Of a stretch of 64,000 bases of DNA, positions 36,025 through 44,597 are shown piece after piece. Location: positions 814,501 to 878,500 of the forward strand of contig NC_010321.1 in NCBI RefSeq assembly GCF_000019085.1, given 5' to 3'. The notes beneath the pieces are model-generated. The model was not told the DNA's origin and searched no databases. It saw only the letters and a program-made list of their open reading frames with translations. A program made the position numbers and the translations under genes. This stretch comes from Thermoanaerobacter pseudethanolicus ATCC 33223. Lineage in GTDB: Bacteria; Bacillota; Thermoanaerobacteria; Thermoanaerobacterales; Thermoanaerobacteraceae. Every line of letters starts with the position of its first letter. Position 1 is the stretch's first letter.

Positions 36025-36060
36025 CGTATAAAAATCGCCATAAAAGGCGATTTTTATACG
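36025..36060. terminator. Bidirectional terminator shared by the DUF2089 gene and ychF
   Basis: A perfect 15-bp stem CGTATAAAAATCGCC (36025-36039) / GGCGATTTTTATACG (36046-36060) contains the ychF stop codon (36054-36056 on the minus strand). Confidence 0.85.
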
Positions 36061-37145
36061 TTAAATCTGAAGACTACTATATCCCCATCCTGCATCACAT
36101 AATCTTTTCCTTCCAGTCTCATAAGTCCCATTTCTCTTGCTGTTGCCTGTGAACCGGCTTTTACTAAATCTTCATAAGAGATTACTTCTGCCCTTATAAA
36201 TCCTTTTTCAAAATCTGAATGAATTTTCCCTGCTGCTTGAGGTGCTTTTGTGCCTTTTTTTATTGTCCAAGCGTGGACTTCTTTTGGTCCAGCAGTGAAA
36301 AAGGTTATAAGTCCAAGGAGAGAGTAACCATGTCTTATTATGTTGTTAAGGCCGGGTTCGGCAAGGCCGTATTCTCTCAAAAGTTCATTTCTTTCTTCAT
36401 CACTTAAAGAAGCTAATTCTTCTTCAATTTTTGCACTTATAACCAAAACTTGAGAATTTTCTTTTTCAGCATATTCTTTTAGTTGCTTTACATATTGATT
36501 TTCTTCTCCTGAAATTAAATCTTCTTCTGATATATTTGCTACATACATGACGGGTTTAGAGGTAAGCAACATAAGTTGACATACAAAACTTTTTTCTTCT
36601 TCGGTAAATTGAAGAGCCCTTACAGGTTTCCCTTCATTCAATCCTTTTTTTATTTTTTCAAGTATTTCCAATTCAAAGGCTGCTTTTTTGTCATTTCGCG
36701 CAAGTTTTGATGTTTTTTGAAGCCGCCTTTCGACAACTTCCATATCAGCAAGTATAAGCTCTAAAGTTATTATTTCAACATCTCTTATAGGATCAATACT
36801 TCCTTCCACATGGACAATATTGCTATCTTCAAAACATCTTACCACGTTTAATATAGCGTCAACTTCCCTAATATGAGAAAGAAATTTATTTCCTAAACCC
36901 TCTCCTTTACTTGCTCCTTTTACAAGGCCTGCTATGTCAACAAATTTTATAGTTGCGGGTATAACTTTTTGCGGATTTTCAATTTTTGCCAAAAAATCCA
37001 GCCTTTTATCTGGTACAGCTACAATTCCCACATTTGGTTCAATAGTACAAAAAGGATAGTTTGCACATTCTGCCCCTGCTTTTGTAATGGCGTTAAACAA
37101 AGTGCTTTTGCCGACATTAGGTAGTCCAACAATTCCTATTTCCAT
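36054..37145 (-). CDS. ychF: Ribosome-associated GTPase/ATPase YchF (EngD)
   Basis: An Obg-related nucleotidase that binds ribosomes and hydrolyses ATP or GTP; it acts in stress responses. It has 363 residues, the normal length. G1 GLPNVGKSTLFNAI (about 6-19), G3 DIAGLVKGASKGEGLGNKFL (about 69-88), and the C-terminal TGS-type domain (FFTAGPKEVHAWTIKKGTKAPQAAGKIHSDFEKGFIRAEV) are all present. It starts at ATG behind GGAGG and has its own promoter; it runs against its neighbours. Confidence 0.96.
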   Translation of the reverse strand: MEIGIVGLPNVGKSTLFNAITKAGAECANYPFCTIEPNVGIVAVPDKRLDFLAKIENPQKVIPATIKFVDIAGLVKGASKGEGLGNKFLSHIREVDAILNVVRCFEDSNIVHVEGSIDPIRDVEIITLELILADMEVVERRLQKTSKLARNDKKAAFELEILEKIKKGLNEGKPVRALQFTEEEKSFVCQLMLLTSKPVMYVANISEEDLISGEENQYVKQLKEYAEKENSQVLVISAKIEEELASLSDEERNELLREYGLAEPGLNNIIRHGYSLLGLITFFTAGPKEVHAWTIKKGTKAPQAAGKIHSDFEKGFIRAEVISYEDLVKAGSQATAREMGLMRLEGKDYVMQDGDIVVFRFNV

Positions 37146-37176
37146 TTCATCTTCCCTCCAATAGTTTTACATATGC

Positions 37177-37205
37177 ATTATATATTACTCACAAAATTTT
37201 TTCAA
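37177..37205 (-). promoter_or_regulatory. Sigma-A promoter of ychF
   Basis: Minus strand: TTGAAA (37205-37200), 17 bp, TATAAT (37182-37177). Confidence 0.78.
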
Positions 37206-37287
37206 ATGTTTTTCGTAAAAATTCCATAATTTAGTATAATACTTTTTAATAAAAGTGAAAAAATATATTTTGAGGAGGTGCATAGCT

Positions 37288-37794
37288 TTGAAAAAAATAA
37301 AAAGTATAATTACAATAATGCTTATTGGGATAATGATAATGGTTTCAATGGCAGGATGTAAAACTGCGACTAGAAAGCCTACTCCTGCTCGTTATACACC
37401 GGCACCTACAAGGACTACTCCTGCGCCTTCTAAGACTCCAACTGCTGTAAAAAAACCGACTACAGAAAGTGCAAGAGCAAGTAGAATAGCTTCAAATGTT
37501 GCTAAAATTCCAGAGGTAAATAAGGCTACAGTGGTAGTATATGGAAGCACTGCTCTTGTAGGAGTGGATTTGAAAGCAAGAGTACAGGGAACTCTTGAAA
37601 CAGATGTAAAAAAGAAAATAGAAAAGACTGTAAAAGATACTGATAAGTCTATAACAAGGGTCTATGTAACTGCAGATCCAGATTTGTACAAAAGAATAGA
37701 AAATATTGCTAAGGGTATTTCTGCAGGAAGACCAGTTTCTGAATTTGCAAAACAAATTTCAGAAATTATAAAACGCATTACACCTGGTATGTAA
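37288..37794 (+). CDS. YhcN/YlaJ-family sporulation lipoprotein
   Basis: A lipoprotein of the YhcN/YlaJ family, linked to sporulation and germination. GAGGAGGTG points to a TTG start at 37288; the open frame runs further upstream but lacks a ribosome site. It has 168 residues: a lipoprotein signal (KSIITIMLIGIMIMVSMAGC) with the lipobox Cys at about residue 24, a Thr/Pro-rich linker to about residue 55, and a folded domain (from about 60) with KATVVVYGSTALVGVDLKA and the RVYVTADPDLYKRIENIA motif. A terminator follows. Confidence 0.85.
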   Translation: MKKIKSIITIMLIGIMIMVSMAGCKTATRKPTPARYTPAPTRTTPAPSKTPTAVKKPTTESARASRIASNVAKIPEVNKATVVVYGSTALVGVDLKARVQGTLETDVKKKIEKTVKDTDKSITRVYVTADPDLYKRIENIAKGISAGRPVSEFAKQISEIIKRITPGM

Positions 37795-37797
37795 CAG

Positions 37798-37828
37798 AAA
37801 CCTGGGGTTTTTCCCCGGGTTTATGTAT
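37798..37828 (+). terminator. Intrinsic terminator after the lipoprotein gene
   Basis: AAACCTGGGG / CCCCGGGTTT stem with one G-T pair and a TTTTT loop, followed by a short T-rich segment. Confidence 0.75.
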
Positions 37829-37897
37829 TATTGACTTTGTGTTACAATTATCATATAATCAAAAAATAATTGGATTATTTTAGAAGGAGTTGATGAC

Positions 37898-39163
37898 ATG
37901 GAATTAATTAGGAAACAATTAAACAACGGAATAAATTTATACATAGATACTACAGACAAATTTAAAACAGTGACAATTAATCTTTATATCCACAATCAAT
38001 TAGGAGAAGAGGCTACAAAATACGCTTTGCTGCCTGCTGTTTTAAAAAGGGGTACTTCTAGTATTAAAACCTATAAAGAAATGGTGAAGTTTTTAGAAAA
38101 CTTATACGGCACTACTATGGCTGTTTCTGTGTATAAAAAAGGAGAAAGGCACCTTCAACAATATAGATTGGAATTACCTCAAGAGGAGTACATAAAAGAG
38201 AATATTTTAGAAGAGGGAGTAAAATTTTTAAAAGAGTTAGTTTTCAACCCTCTTACAGAAGGAAATGCTTTTAATAAAGATTATGTACTTCAAGAAAAAG
38301 AGATTCACAAAAATTTAATAGATTCAAGAATAAATGACAAAACCAAATATGCGGTAGACCGTTGTTATGAAGAGATGTGTAAAGGGGAGCCTTTTGCTAT
38401 TTTTGAATTGGGTAGAAGTGAGGATTTAAACTCCATTGATGAAGTCAACCTTTACCAGTATTATCAAAATTGTATTAATACTTTGCCAATGGATATATAT
38501 GTTGTAGGAAATGTGGACCCTAGATATGTAGAAGAGGTTTTTACAAAATATTTTTCTTTTCAAAGAGGACAGATACTAAATATTCCTTCCCCCAATATAT
38601 ATAAAGAGGTAAAGGAAGTAAAGTATGTGACAGAAAATTTAGAAGTAACACAGGGGAAGCTTACTCTTGGCTTTAGAACTAATGTACCGGCTAACAGTGA
38701 GGAATATTTTCCTCTTTTGGTATACAGTGGTGTGTTAGGAGGAGGACCTTTTTCTAAACTTTTTATGAATGTGAGGGAAAAGGCAAGCCTTGCTTATTAT
38801 GCTTATTCAAGGCTAGAGAGATTTAGAGGTTTAATGGTGGTAAGTTGCGGCATAGAGATAGAAAATTACAACAAAGCTCTTGACATAATACTTAAACAGT
38901 TAAAAGAAATTGAAGAAGGTAATATCTCAGATTATGAATTAGATTCCACAATAAAAGCCTTAAAGACCTCTTTGAATGCAATGAAAGACAATGCTACTTC
39001 TAAATCTGACTACTATTTGTCACAAAAAATTGCAGGAGTAGATTTAAATATAGAAGAATTTATTAAAAAAGTAGAAAAGGTGACAAAAGAGGACGTAGTG
39101 GAAGTTGCTAAAAAGGTTAAATTAGATACGGTGTATTTTATGACCGGCAAAAAGGAGGAATAA
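37898..39163 (+). CDS. M16-family peptidase-like protein, YfmF type (no metal motif)
   Basis: One half of a two-gene M16 pair annotated in Firmicutes as EF-P 5-aminopentanol modification-associated proteins. It has 421 residues. It has the M16 fold but I see no HxxEH zinc motif, so it is probably the non-catalytic partner of the next gene. The C-terminal M16 segment includes VYSGVLGGGPFSKLFMNVREKASLAYYAYS. An AGAAGGAG site precedes the ATG. It is two bases before the next gene, in one operon. Confidence 0.85.
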   Translation: MELIRKQLNNGINLYIDTTDKFKTVTINLYIHNQLGEEATKYALLPAVLKRGTSSIKTYKEMVKFLENLYGTTMAVSVYKKGERHLQQYRLELPQEEYIKENILEEGVKFLKELVFNPLTEGNAFNKDYVLQEKEIHKNLIDSRINDKTKYAVDRCYEEMCKGEPFAIFELGRSEDLNSIDEVNLYQYYQNCINTLPMDIYVVGNVDPRYVEEVFTKYFSFQRGQILNIPSPNIYKEVKEVKYVTENLEVTQGKLTLGFRTNVPANSEEYFPLLVYSGVLGGGPFSKLFMNVREKASLAYYAYSRLERFRGLMVVSCGIEIENYNKALDIILKQLKEIEEGNISDYELDSTIKALKTSLNAMKDNATSKSDYYLSQKIAGVDLNIEEFIKKVEKVTKEDVVEVAKKVKLDTVYFMTGKKEE

Positions 39164-39165
39164 TT

Positions 39166-40443
39166 ATGCAGCAGTTGTACAATGAGAGAATAGACGAAAA
39201 AATGCTTTTACAAGAATTGGATAATGGCCTAAAAGTGTATATAATGCCGAAAAGAGGTTATACAAAGCAGTTTGCAATATTTGCTACCCATTTTGGTTCT
39301 AATGACAGTAAGTTTATCGCTCCAGGGGATACTGATGTAACGGAGGTACCTGATGGGGTTGCACATTTTTTGGAACACAAAATGTTCGAAGAGGAAGAAG
39401 GTAGTATTTTTGAGCAGTTTTCAAAATTAGGGGCTTCAGCTAACGCTTACACTAATTTTACTACAACTGCTTATTTATTTGCGAGTACTGAAAACTTCTA
39501 TGAAAATCTAAAACTTTTAGTAAAGTTTGTACAAAATCCTTATTTTACAGATGAAAATGTGGAAAAAGAAAAGGGAATAATAGCTCAAGAAATAAGGATG
39601 TATCAAGATGACCCCAATTGGAAAGTTTATTTTAACGCATTAGAGGCTCTTTATCATGTACATCCAGTTAGAAAGGACATAGCTGGCACAATTGAATCAA
39701 TTTCTCAGATAAATAAAGAAATTTTGTATAAGTGTTATTACACATTTTATCATCCTGAAAATATGGTATTGTTTGCGGTAGGAGATATTGATATAGATAA
39801 AACTCTTGACATTATAAAAGAAAATGTGAGACAGGATAAAAAACAAGGAGAAATAAAAAGGATATATCCTAAAGAGCCTTTAAGCGTTTATAAAAAAGAA
39901 GTGATACAAGATATGCAAGTATCCATTCCTCTTTTTAATCTAGGTTTTAAAGATACAGATGTGGGTTTTGGTGGAAAGAAATTATTAAAGAAGAACTTAG
40001 AGATACAAATAGGGTTGGAAATGGCATTAGGCAGAAGTTCTGACTTGTATGAGAGGCTTTACAATGAAGGGCTTATTGACAGCACTTTTAGCTTTGATTA
40101 CGGTGGAGAGATAGATTACGGTTATTCTATAATAGGAGGTCAATCTAAAGATCCTTTTAAAGTGAGAGATATCATTTTAAATGCAATAAATAATCTACAA
40201 TTTTTAAAGGAAGAAGATTTTGAGAGAATAAAGAAAAAATACATAGGAAAATTTTTAAGAACATTTAATTCGGTCGATAGTATAGCTTACAGTTTTATAA
40301 ACTTTTATATGAAAGAAATAAATTTACTGGATTATTTAGATGTGCTTTACAGTATAAGCTTTGAAGATGTTAGAGAAAGATTTCAAAATCATCTGAGAGA
40401 AGAGAATAGTGTACTTTCCGTTGTGAATCCTATAAAAAAATAA
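39166..40443 (+). CDS. M16-family zinc peptidase, YfmH type
   Basis: The catalytic partner of the pair. It has 425 residues with the inverted zinc motif HFLEH (near residue 68) in GVAHFLEHKMFEEEEGS, and the downstream Glu in the EKEKGIIAQEIRMYQDDP segment, about 75 residues further on. The rest of the two-domain M16 fold, including YNEGLIDSTFSF, is intact. In Bacillus YfmF/YfmH are required for the 5-aminopentanol modification of EF-P, but the peptide substrate is not assigned here. A strong terminator follows. Confidence 0.88.
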   Translation: MQQLYNERIDEKMLLQELDNGLKVYIMPKRGYTKQFAIFATHFGSNDSKFIAPGDTDVTEVPDGVAHFLEHKMFEEEEGSIFEQFSKLGASANAYTNFTTTAYLFASTENFYENLKLLVKFVQNPYFTDENVEKEKGIIAQEIRMYQDDPNWKVYFNALEALYHVHPVRKDIAGTIESISQINKEILYKCYYTFYHPENMVLFAVGDIDIDKTLDIIKENVRQDKKQGEIKRIYPKEPLSVYKKEVIQDMQVSIPLFNLGFKDTDVGFGGKKLLKKNLEIQIGLEMALGRSSDLYERLYNEGLIDSTFSFDYGGEIDYGYSIIGGQSKDPFKVRDIILNAINNLQFLKEEDFERIKKKYIGKFLRTFNSVDSIAYSFINFYMKEINLLDYLDVLYSISFEDVRERFQNHLREENSVLSVVNPIKK

Positions 40444-40474
40444 AAAAATCAGGCGCAAAGCCTGATTTTTTTAT
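40443..40474 (+). terminator. Intrinsic terminator after the M16 pair
   Basis: AAAAAATCAGGC / GCCTGATTTTTTT perfect stem with a GCAAA loop and T-rich tail. Confidence 0.88.
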
Positions 40475-40528
40475 TTTTTTATAAAAATTTAGCAGGATTT
40501 TTTAAATTTATATAGAATAACATATTAA

Positions 40529-40562
40529 GTGGTGCAATGTGGTGGTAAGTGGGAGAATGTGA
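40529..40562 (+). promoter_or_regulatory. MraZ operator: four direct repeats with 10-bp period
   Basis: GTGG at 40529, 40539 and 40549, then GTGA at 40559, each followed by six variable bases. Tandem GTGGG/TGGGA-type repeats with a fixed helical period upstream of mraZ are the known MraZ-binding pattern. The nearest -10 candidate is TAGAAT (40513-40518), whose -35 is weak. Confidence 0.75.
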
Positions 40563-40583
40563 AATGAAAGTTTGGTGTTTTGT

Positions 40584-41015
40584 ATGTTGATGGGTCAATA
40601 CGAACACACAATTGATGCAAAGGGAAGGGTCATAATCCCCGCTAAATTCAGAGGAGAACTGGGGGATAGGTTTGTATTGACTAAAGGATTGGACAATTGC
40701 TTATTCGTATATTCACTGGAGGAGTGGAAAAATATTGAGGCCAAACTTAAAACTTTGCCACTTACCAAAAAAGACGCAAGAGCATTTACGAGATTTTTCC
40801 TAGCTGGAGCTGTGGAATGCGAAATTGATAAACAGGGAAGAATACTTATACCTGCTAATTTAAGAGAGCATGCCAAAATAGAAAAGGATGTTATATTTAT
40901 TGGAGTTTCTACAAGGGTTGAAATTTGGAGTAAAGAGGTTTGGGAAGAATACTCTAACAATACAGATGTTTCTTTTGAAGAGATTGCTGAGCATCTTGAC
41001 GAATTAAATATATAG
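40584..41015 (+). CDS. mraZ: Transcriptional regulator MraZ
   Basis: A ring-shaped DNA-binding protein that represses the dcw operon. The ATG at 40584 (MLMGQYEHT) gives 143 residues, the usual length; upstream TTG and GTG codons are in frame but have no ribosome site. It has two SpoVT/AbrB-like halves, each with its D-x-K-G/Q-R motif: [13 protein letters not shown] (about 11-23) and [13 protein letters not shown] (about 83-95). It is the first gene of the division and cell-wall cluster, and likely binds the repeats just upstream. Confidence 0.95.
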   Translation: MLMGQYEHTIDAKGRVIIPAKFRGELGDRFVLTKGLDNCLFVYSLEEWKNIEAKLKTLPLTKKDARAFTRFFLAGAVECEIDKQGRILIPANLREHAKIEKDVIFIGVSTRVEIWSKEVWEEYSNNTDVSFEEIAEHLDELNI

Positions 41016-41027
41016 GTGTGATAAAAA

Positions 41028-41954
41028 ATGGAATACAGCCATAAAAGTGTTTTGCTTAAGGAGACAATTGAATATTTAAATATAAAACCAGAGGGAATAT
41101 ATGTAGATGGTACTTTAGGTGGTGGAGGCCATTCTGAAGAAATATTAAAAAGGCTTACCACCGGAAAGTTAATTGCGATAGATAGAGATTTAGATGCGAT
41201 AAAGGCTAGCAAAGAAAGGCTTAAAAATTACAAAAATGCAGAGTACATAAATGATAATTTTAAAAATATAAAAGAGATACTTAAAAGTTTGAATATTGAC
41301 AAGGTTGATGGCATCCTTTTGGATTTGGGGGTATCTTCTTATCAATTAGAAGAAGTTAAACGGGGTTTTTCTTATATGAAAGATGCTCCGATGGATATGA
41401 GAATGGACAAAAATTCACCTTTTTCTGCCTATGATGTGGTGAACAAGTATTCACAGCAAGAATTAGAAAGAGTGATAAGAGAATATGGAGAAGAGAAATG
41501 GGCATCACGTATTGCTAAATTTATTGTAAAAGAAAGAGAAAAAGGAGAAATAAAAACTACTTTTCAGTTAGTAGAGATTATAAAAAATGCTGTTCCTGCC
41601 TCTGCCAGGAGAGAAGGACCACATCCAGCAAAAAGAACATTTCAAGCCATACGAATAGAAGTCAATGAAGAACTTAAAGGTTTAGATAAGGCGATTGAGG
41701 ATATGGTAGAGGTATTACGGGGGAAAGGGCGCATTGCGATAATCACATTTCACTCTTTGGAAGATAGAATTGTGAAGAATACTTTTAAAAAATTAGAAAA
41801 TCCCTGCACTTGTCCACCTAATATGCCATGTACTTGTGGTAAAAAACCGGTAGTGAAGATTATAACAAAAAAACCGGTACTACCTTCCAAAGAGGAAATA
41901 GAAACAAATTCCAGGTCCCGTAGTGCAAAACTTAGAGTTGCGGAAAAACTGTAA
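41028..41954 (+). CDS. rsmH: 16S rRNA (cytosine-1402-N4)-methyltransferase RsmH
   Basis: Methylates C1402 of 16S rRNA using S-adenosylmethionine. It has 308 residues, normal length. It begins [15 protein letters not shown], has the SAM-binding [10 protein letters not shown] (near residue 26) and AIDRDLDA, then [14 protein letters not shown], the PMDMRMD motif and the C-terminal [16 protein letters not shown]. Second gene of the dcw cluster. Confidence 0.96.
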
Positions 41955-41982
41955 GTTCTAAAAGAAATGGAGGTAGAATAAA

Positions 41983-42426
41983 TTGATAGTAGCACAAAGA
42001 GAATATAATTACGAGTATCCCCCATATACCTCAGAAAAGAAAGAGCAAATAAGAAAAACTAAAAAAAATGCGAAATTAAAGAATTTACTTTTGGTGTTTT
42101 TTATAAGTTCTCTAAGCATTTTGATACTTTACAGGTATACTGTAATTTATCAAAGGTCAATTGCTTTAGACAAAATGGAAAAACAAGTACAATATGCAGA
42201 AAATTTAAATCAACAATTAAAAGCCCAAATTGCTTCTTTAACCAATCCCGCTCGAATTGAAGAGATTGCAAAAGAAAAATTAGGAATGCAATTGCCAGAA
42301 GAAAATCAGATAGTCTACATAAATGTGGGAGAAAAGCCTAAAGTAGCTGAAGAGAAAAAAGGTGAAGAGAAATCACAAGATAAAAGTAACTTTTTTATGA
42401 GGATATTGGGGGTGTTGAATAGATAG
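41983..42426 (+). CDS. ftsL: Cell division protein FtsL-like (septum-formation initiator family)
   Basis: A bitopic membrane protein that joins FtsQ/DivIB and FtsB/DivIC at the septum. It has 147 residues from a TTG start. A basic cytoplasmic tail is followed by one membrane helix (LLLVFFISSLSILILYRYTV, about 35-54), and then a coiled coil (LDKMEKQVQYAENLNQQLKAQIASL, about 64-88) and the conserved ARIEEIAKEKLGMQLPEENQI. Its place between rsmH and the class B PBP supports FtsL. Confidence 0.85.
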   Translation: MIVAQREYNYEYPPYTSEKKEQIRKTKKNAKLKNLLLVFFISSLSILILYRYTVIYQRSIALDKMEKQVQYAENLNQQLKAQIASLTNPARIEEIAKEKLGMQLPEENQIVYINVGEKPKVAEEKKGEEKSQDKSNFFMRILGVLNR

Positions 42427-42438
42427 GGGGGATAATAA

Positions 42439-44514
42439 ATATATCCAACCATATCTGTAAAGAGAAGAATTCTTTTTTTACTTTTTTTATCTTCTATAGT
42501 AGTTTTTGGACTTATACTCAGACTTTTTTGGATACAGGTAGTAAAAAGTGAAGATTATCAAAAGATGGCACTTCCTCAATGGACTTTAGAAGTATCTGTT
42601 AGTGGTAAAAGGGGAAATATATTTGATAGAAATGGCAAAGTATTAGCAGAAAATATAAGTGTTAATAAAATAAGTGTTATCCCTAAAGAAATACCTGATT
42701 CTCAAAGAGAAGCAGTAGCTGAAGCTTTAGCCCAAATATTAAATTTAGATAAAGGAAAAGTTCTTCAAAAGATTTCTAATAAAAACTTACAAGAAGTGTT
42801 AATTGCTAAACAAGTTGATGACGAAAAGGTAGCAGAGATAAGAAAGCTTAATATAGATGGAATAATAATTTCTGAGGACATGAAAAGATTCTATCCCAAT
42901 AATACTCTTGCATCACATGTCTTGGGTTTTACTGGAATTGACAACCAGGGTTTAGATGGCGTTGAATTAGCATTTGACAACTTTTTAAGAGGTATTCCGG
43001 GAAGAATTTTTACTCCAATGGATGCTATAGGTAGAAAGATGGATGTGGGAGAGGAAGAGTATTTTGAACCTCTTCCAGGTTATAACGTAGTGCTTACAAT
43101 AGATGAAACTATTCAGCATTTTGCAGAAAAGGCTCTTAACCAAGCGATGGTTCATTCTAAGCCTTCAAAAGGAGCAGTAGCCATTGTTATGGACCCCAAA
43201 ACAGGGGAAATATTGGCTTTGGCTAATAGACCAAATTTTAATCCTAATAATCCTTTTGAAGGACCGCAGGAAGAATGGTATAAAGTTTGGCGAAATAAAG
43301 CTATTTCTGATTCTTATGAACCTGGTTCTGTTTTTAAGACAATTACTGCTTCTGCAGCTTTAGAAGAAAAACTTGTAGGTCTTAATGAACAGTTTTATTG
43401 TCCGGGCTATACTATAGTTTCTGGACATAGAATAAATTGCTGGGCTACCCATGGCAGTGAAAATTTTGTTCAAGGTGTTCAAAATTCTTGCAACGCAGTT
43501 TTTGTGACGTTAGGACAAAGGCTAGGAGTAGAAAAACTCTATAAATACATACATGATTTTGGATTTGGACAAAGGACAGGAATACTTCTTCCTGGTGAAG
43601 CTCCAGGTCTTGTATTGGCAGAAAGTAGTGTTGGGCCTGTTGAGTTAGCCACTAATTCTTTTGGGCAAGGTATTGCTGTGACGCCTCTTCAGATGATTAC
43701 TGCTGTCTCCGCAATAGCCAATGGAGGAAAATTGATGCAACCTCTAATTGTGAAATCAATTGTAGATTCAAATGGAAAAGTAGTGAAGGAATTTAAACCA
43801 AAAGTAGTGAGGCAAGTCATTTCTGAACAGACCTCTTCTACAATGAGAGAAATACTAAAAAGTGTAGTGTCAGAGGGAACAGGCAAAGCAGGATATATTG
43901 AAGGATTTGATGTAGCTGGAAAGACTGGTACTACAGAAAAATATATGCCAGGCAAATATGTGGCATCTTTTATAGGTTTTGCACCAGCGGAGGATCCAAA
44001 AGTTATTGTGTTGGTGGTAATAGATGAGCCTAATAATCCGGAAACCCATTTTGGAAGCCAATTGGCTGCACCTGTAGTAAAGAGTATTTTAGAAGATACC
44101 TTAAGATATTTGGAAGTACAGCCAAGAGGAATAGAAAAACCTGCATCAGTTGTAGTACCGGATGTGAGGAATATGAAGCTTTATGAAGCAGAAAACATTA
44201 TTTTATCGAATAAGCTTAACTTTATTATAGAAGGAAATGGAGATACTGTTTTTGACCAAATGCCTAAACCAGGAGCAATTGTAGAAGAAAACACACAAGT
44301 TATTTTGTACTTAAATGCTGAAAAAATACAAGAGGTAGTAGTTCCTGATTTAACTGGTAAAAGCGTAAAAGAAGCTACAGAAATTTTAAATTCTTTGGGG
44401 CTTAAAATAAGAATAAAAGGCAGCGGTTTTGCTGTGAATCAAAGTCCGAAAGAAGGCACGATTTTGAAAAAAGGCGAAACTGTAGAAGTGGAGTTTAGGC
44501 CTAAGGAAAAATAA
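42439..44514 (+). CDS. Class B penicillin-binding protein with two PASTA domains (SpoVD/PBP2B type), AUA start
   Basis: Septal or spore-cortex peptidoglycan transpeptidase. The first ATG (42565) would remove the N-terminus, which holds the membrane anchor. In the same frame, ILFLLFLSSIVVFGLILRLFWIQVV (about residues 10-34) lies upstream, after a TAA-TAA at 42433-42438. The only candidate start behind GGGGGG (42425-42430) is ATA at 42439, giving 691 residues. The transpeptidase motifs are SVFK (in YEPGSVFKTI), SCN (in QNSCNAVF) and KTG (in VAGKTGTTEKY). The N-terminal dimerisation domain is at about 50-230. Two PASTA domains occupy roughly the last 125 residues. Because no second class B PBP gene is present in the cluster, vegetative division and SpoVD roles cannot be told apart. 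Confidence 0.93.
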   Translation: MYPTISVKRRILFLLFLSSIVVFGLILRLFWIQVVKSEDYQKMALPQWTLEVSVSGKRGNIFDRNGKVLAENISVNKISVIPKEIPDSQREAVAEALAQILNLDKGKVLQKISNKNLQEVLIAKQVDDEKVAEIRKLNIDGIIISEDMKRFYPNNTLASHVLGFTGIDNQGLDGVELAFDNFLRGIPGRIFTPMDAIGRKMDVGEEEYFEPLPGYNVVLTIDETIQHFAEKALNQAMVHSKPSKGAVAIVMDPKTGEILALANRPNFNPNNPFEGPQEEWYKVWRNKAISDSYEPGSVFKTITASAALEEKLVGLNEQFYCPGYTIVSGHRINCWATHGSENFVQGVQNSCNAVFVTLGQRLGVEKLYKYIHDFGFGQRTGILLPGEAPGLVLAESSVGPVELATNSFGQGIAVTPLQMITAVSAIANGGKLMQPLIVKSIVDSNGKVVKEFKPKVVRQVISEQTSSTMREILKSVVSEGTGKAGYIEGFDVAGKTGTTEKYMPGKYVASFIGFAPAEDPKVIVLVVIDEPNNPETHFGSQLAAPVVKSILEDTLRYLEVQPRGIEKPASVVVPDVRNMKLYEAENIILSNKLNFIIEGNGDTVFDQMPKPGAIVEENTQVILYLNAEKIQEVVVPDLTGKSVKEATEILNSLGLKIRIKGSGFAVNQSPKEGTILKKGETVEVEFRPKEK

Positions 44515-44597
44515 ACTTCCTCTATGCAAAATCTATAATTGTGCTATACTATTTAGTGGTGGTATGCTTTTTAGATATTTTTGTGAGGAGGCCTAAC

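Noticed and set aside
40595-41212. 205-codon minus-strand frame over mraZ/rsmH
   Set aside because: It is antisense to both genes, with no ribosome site and Ser-rich reverse-frame composition.
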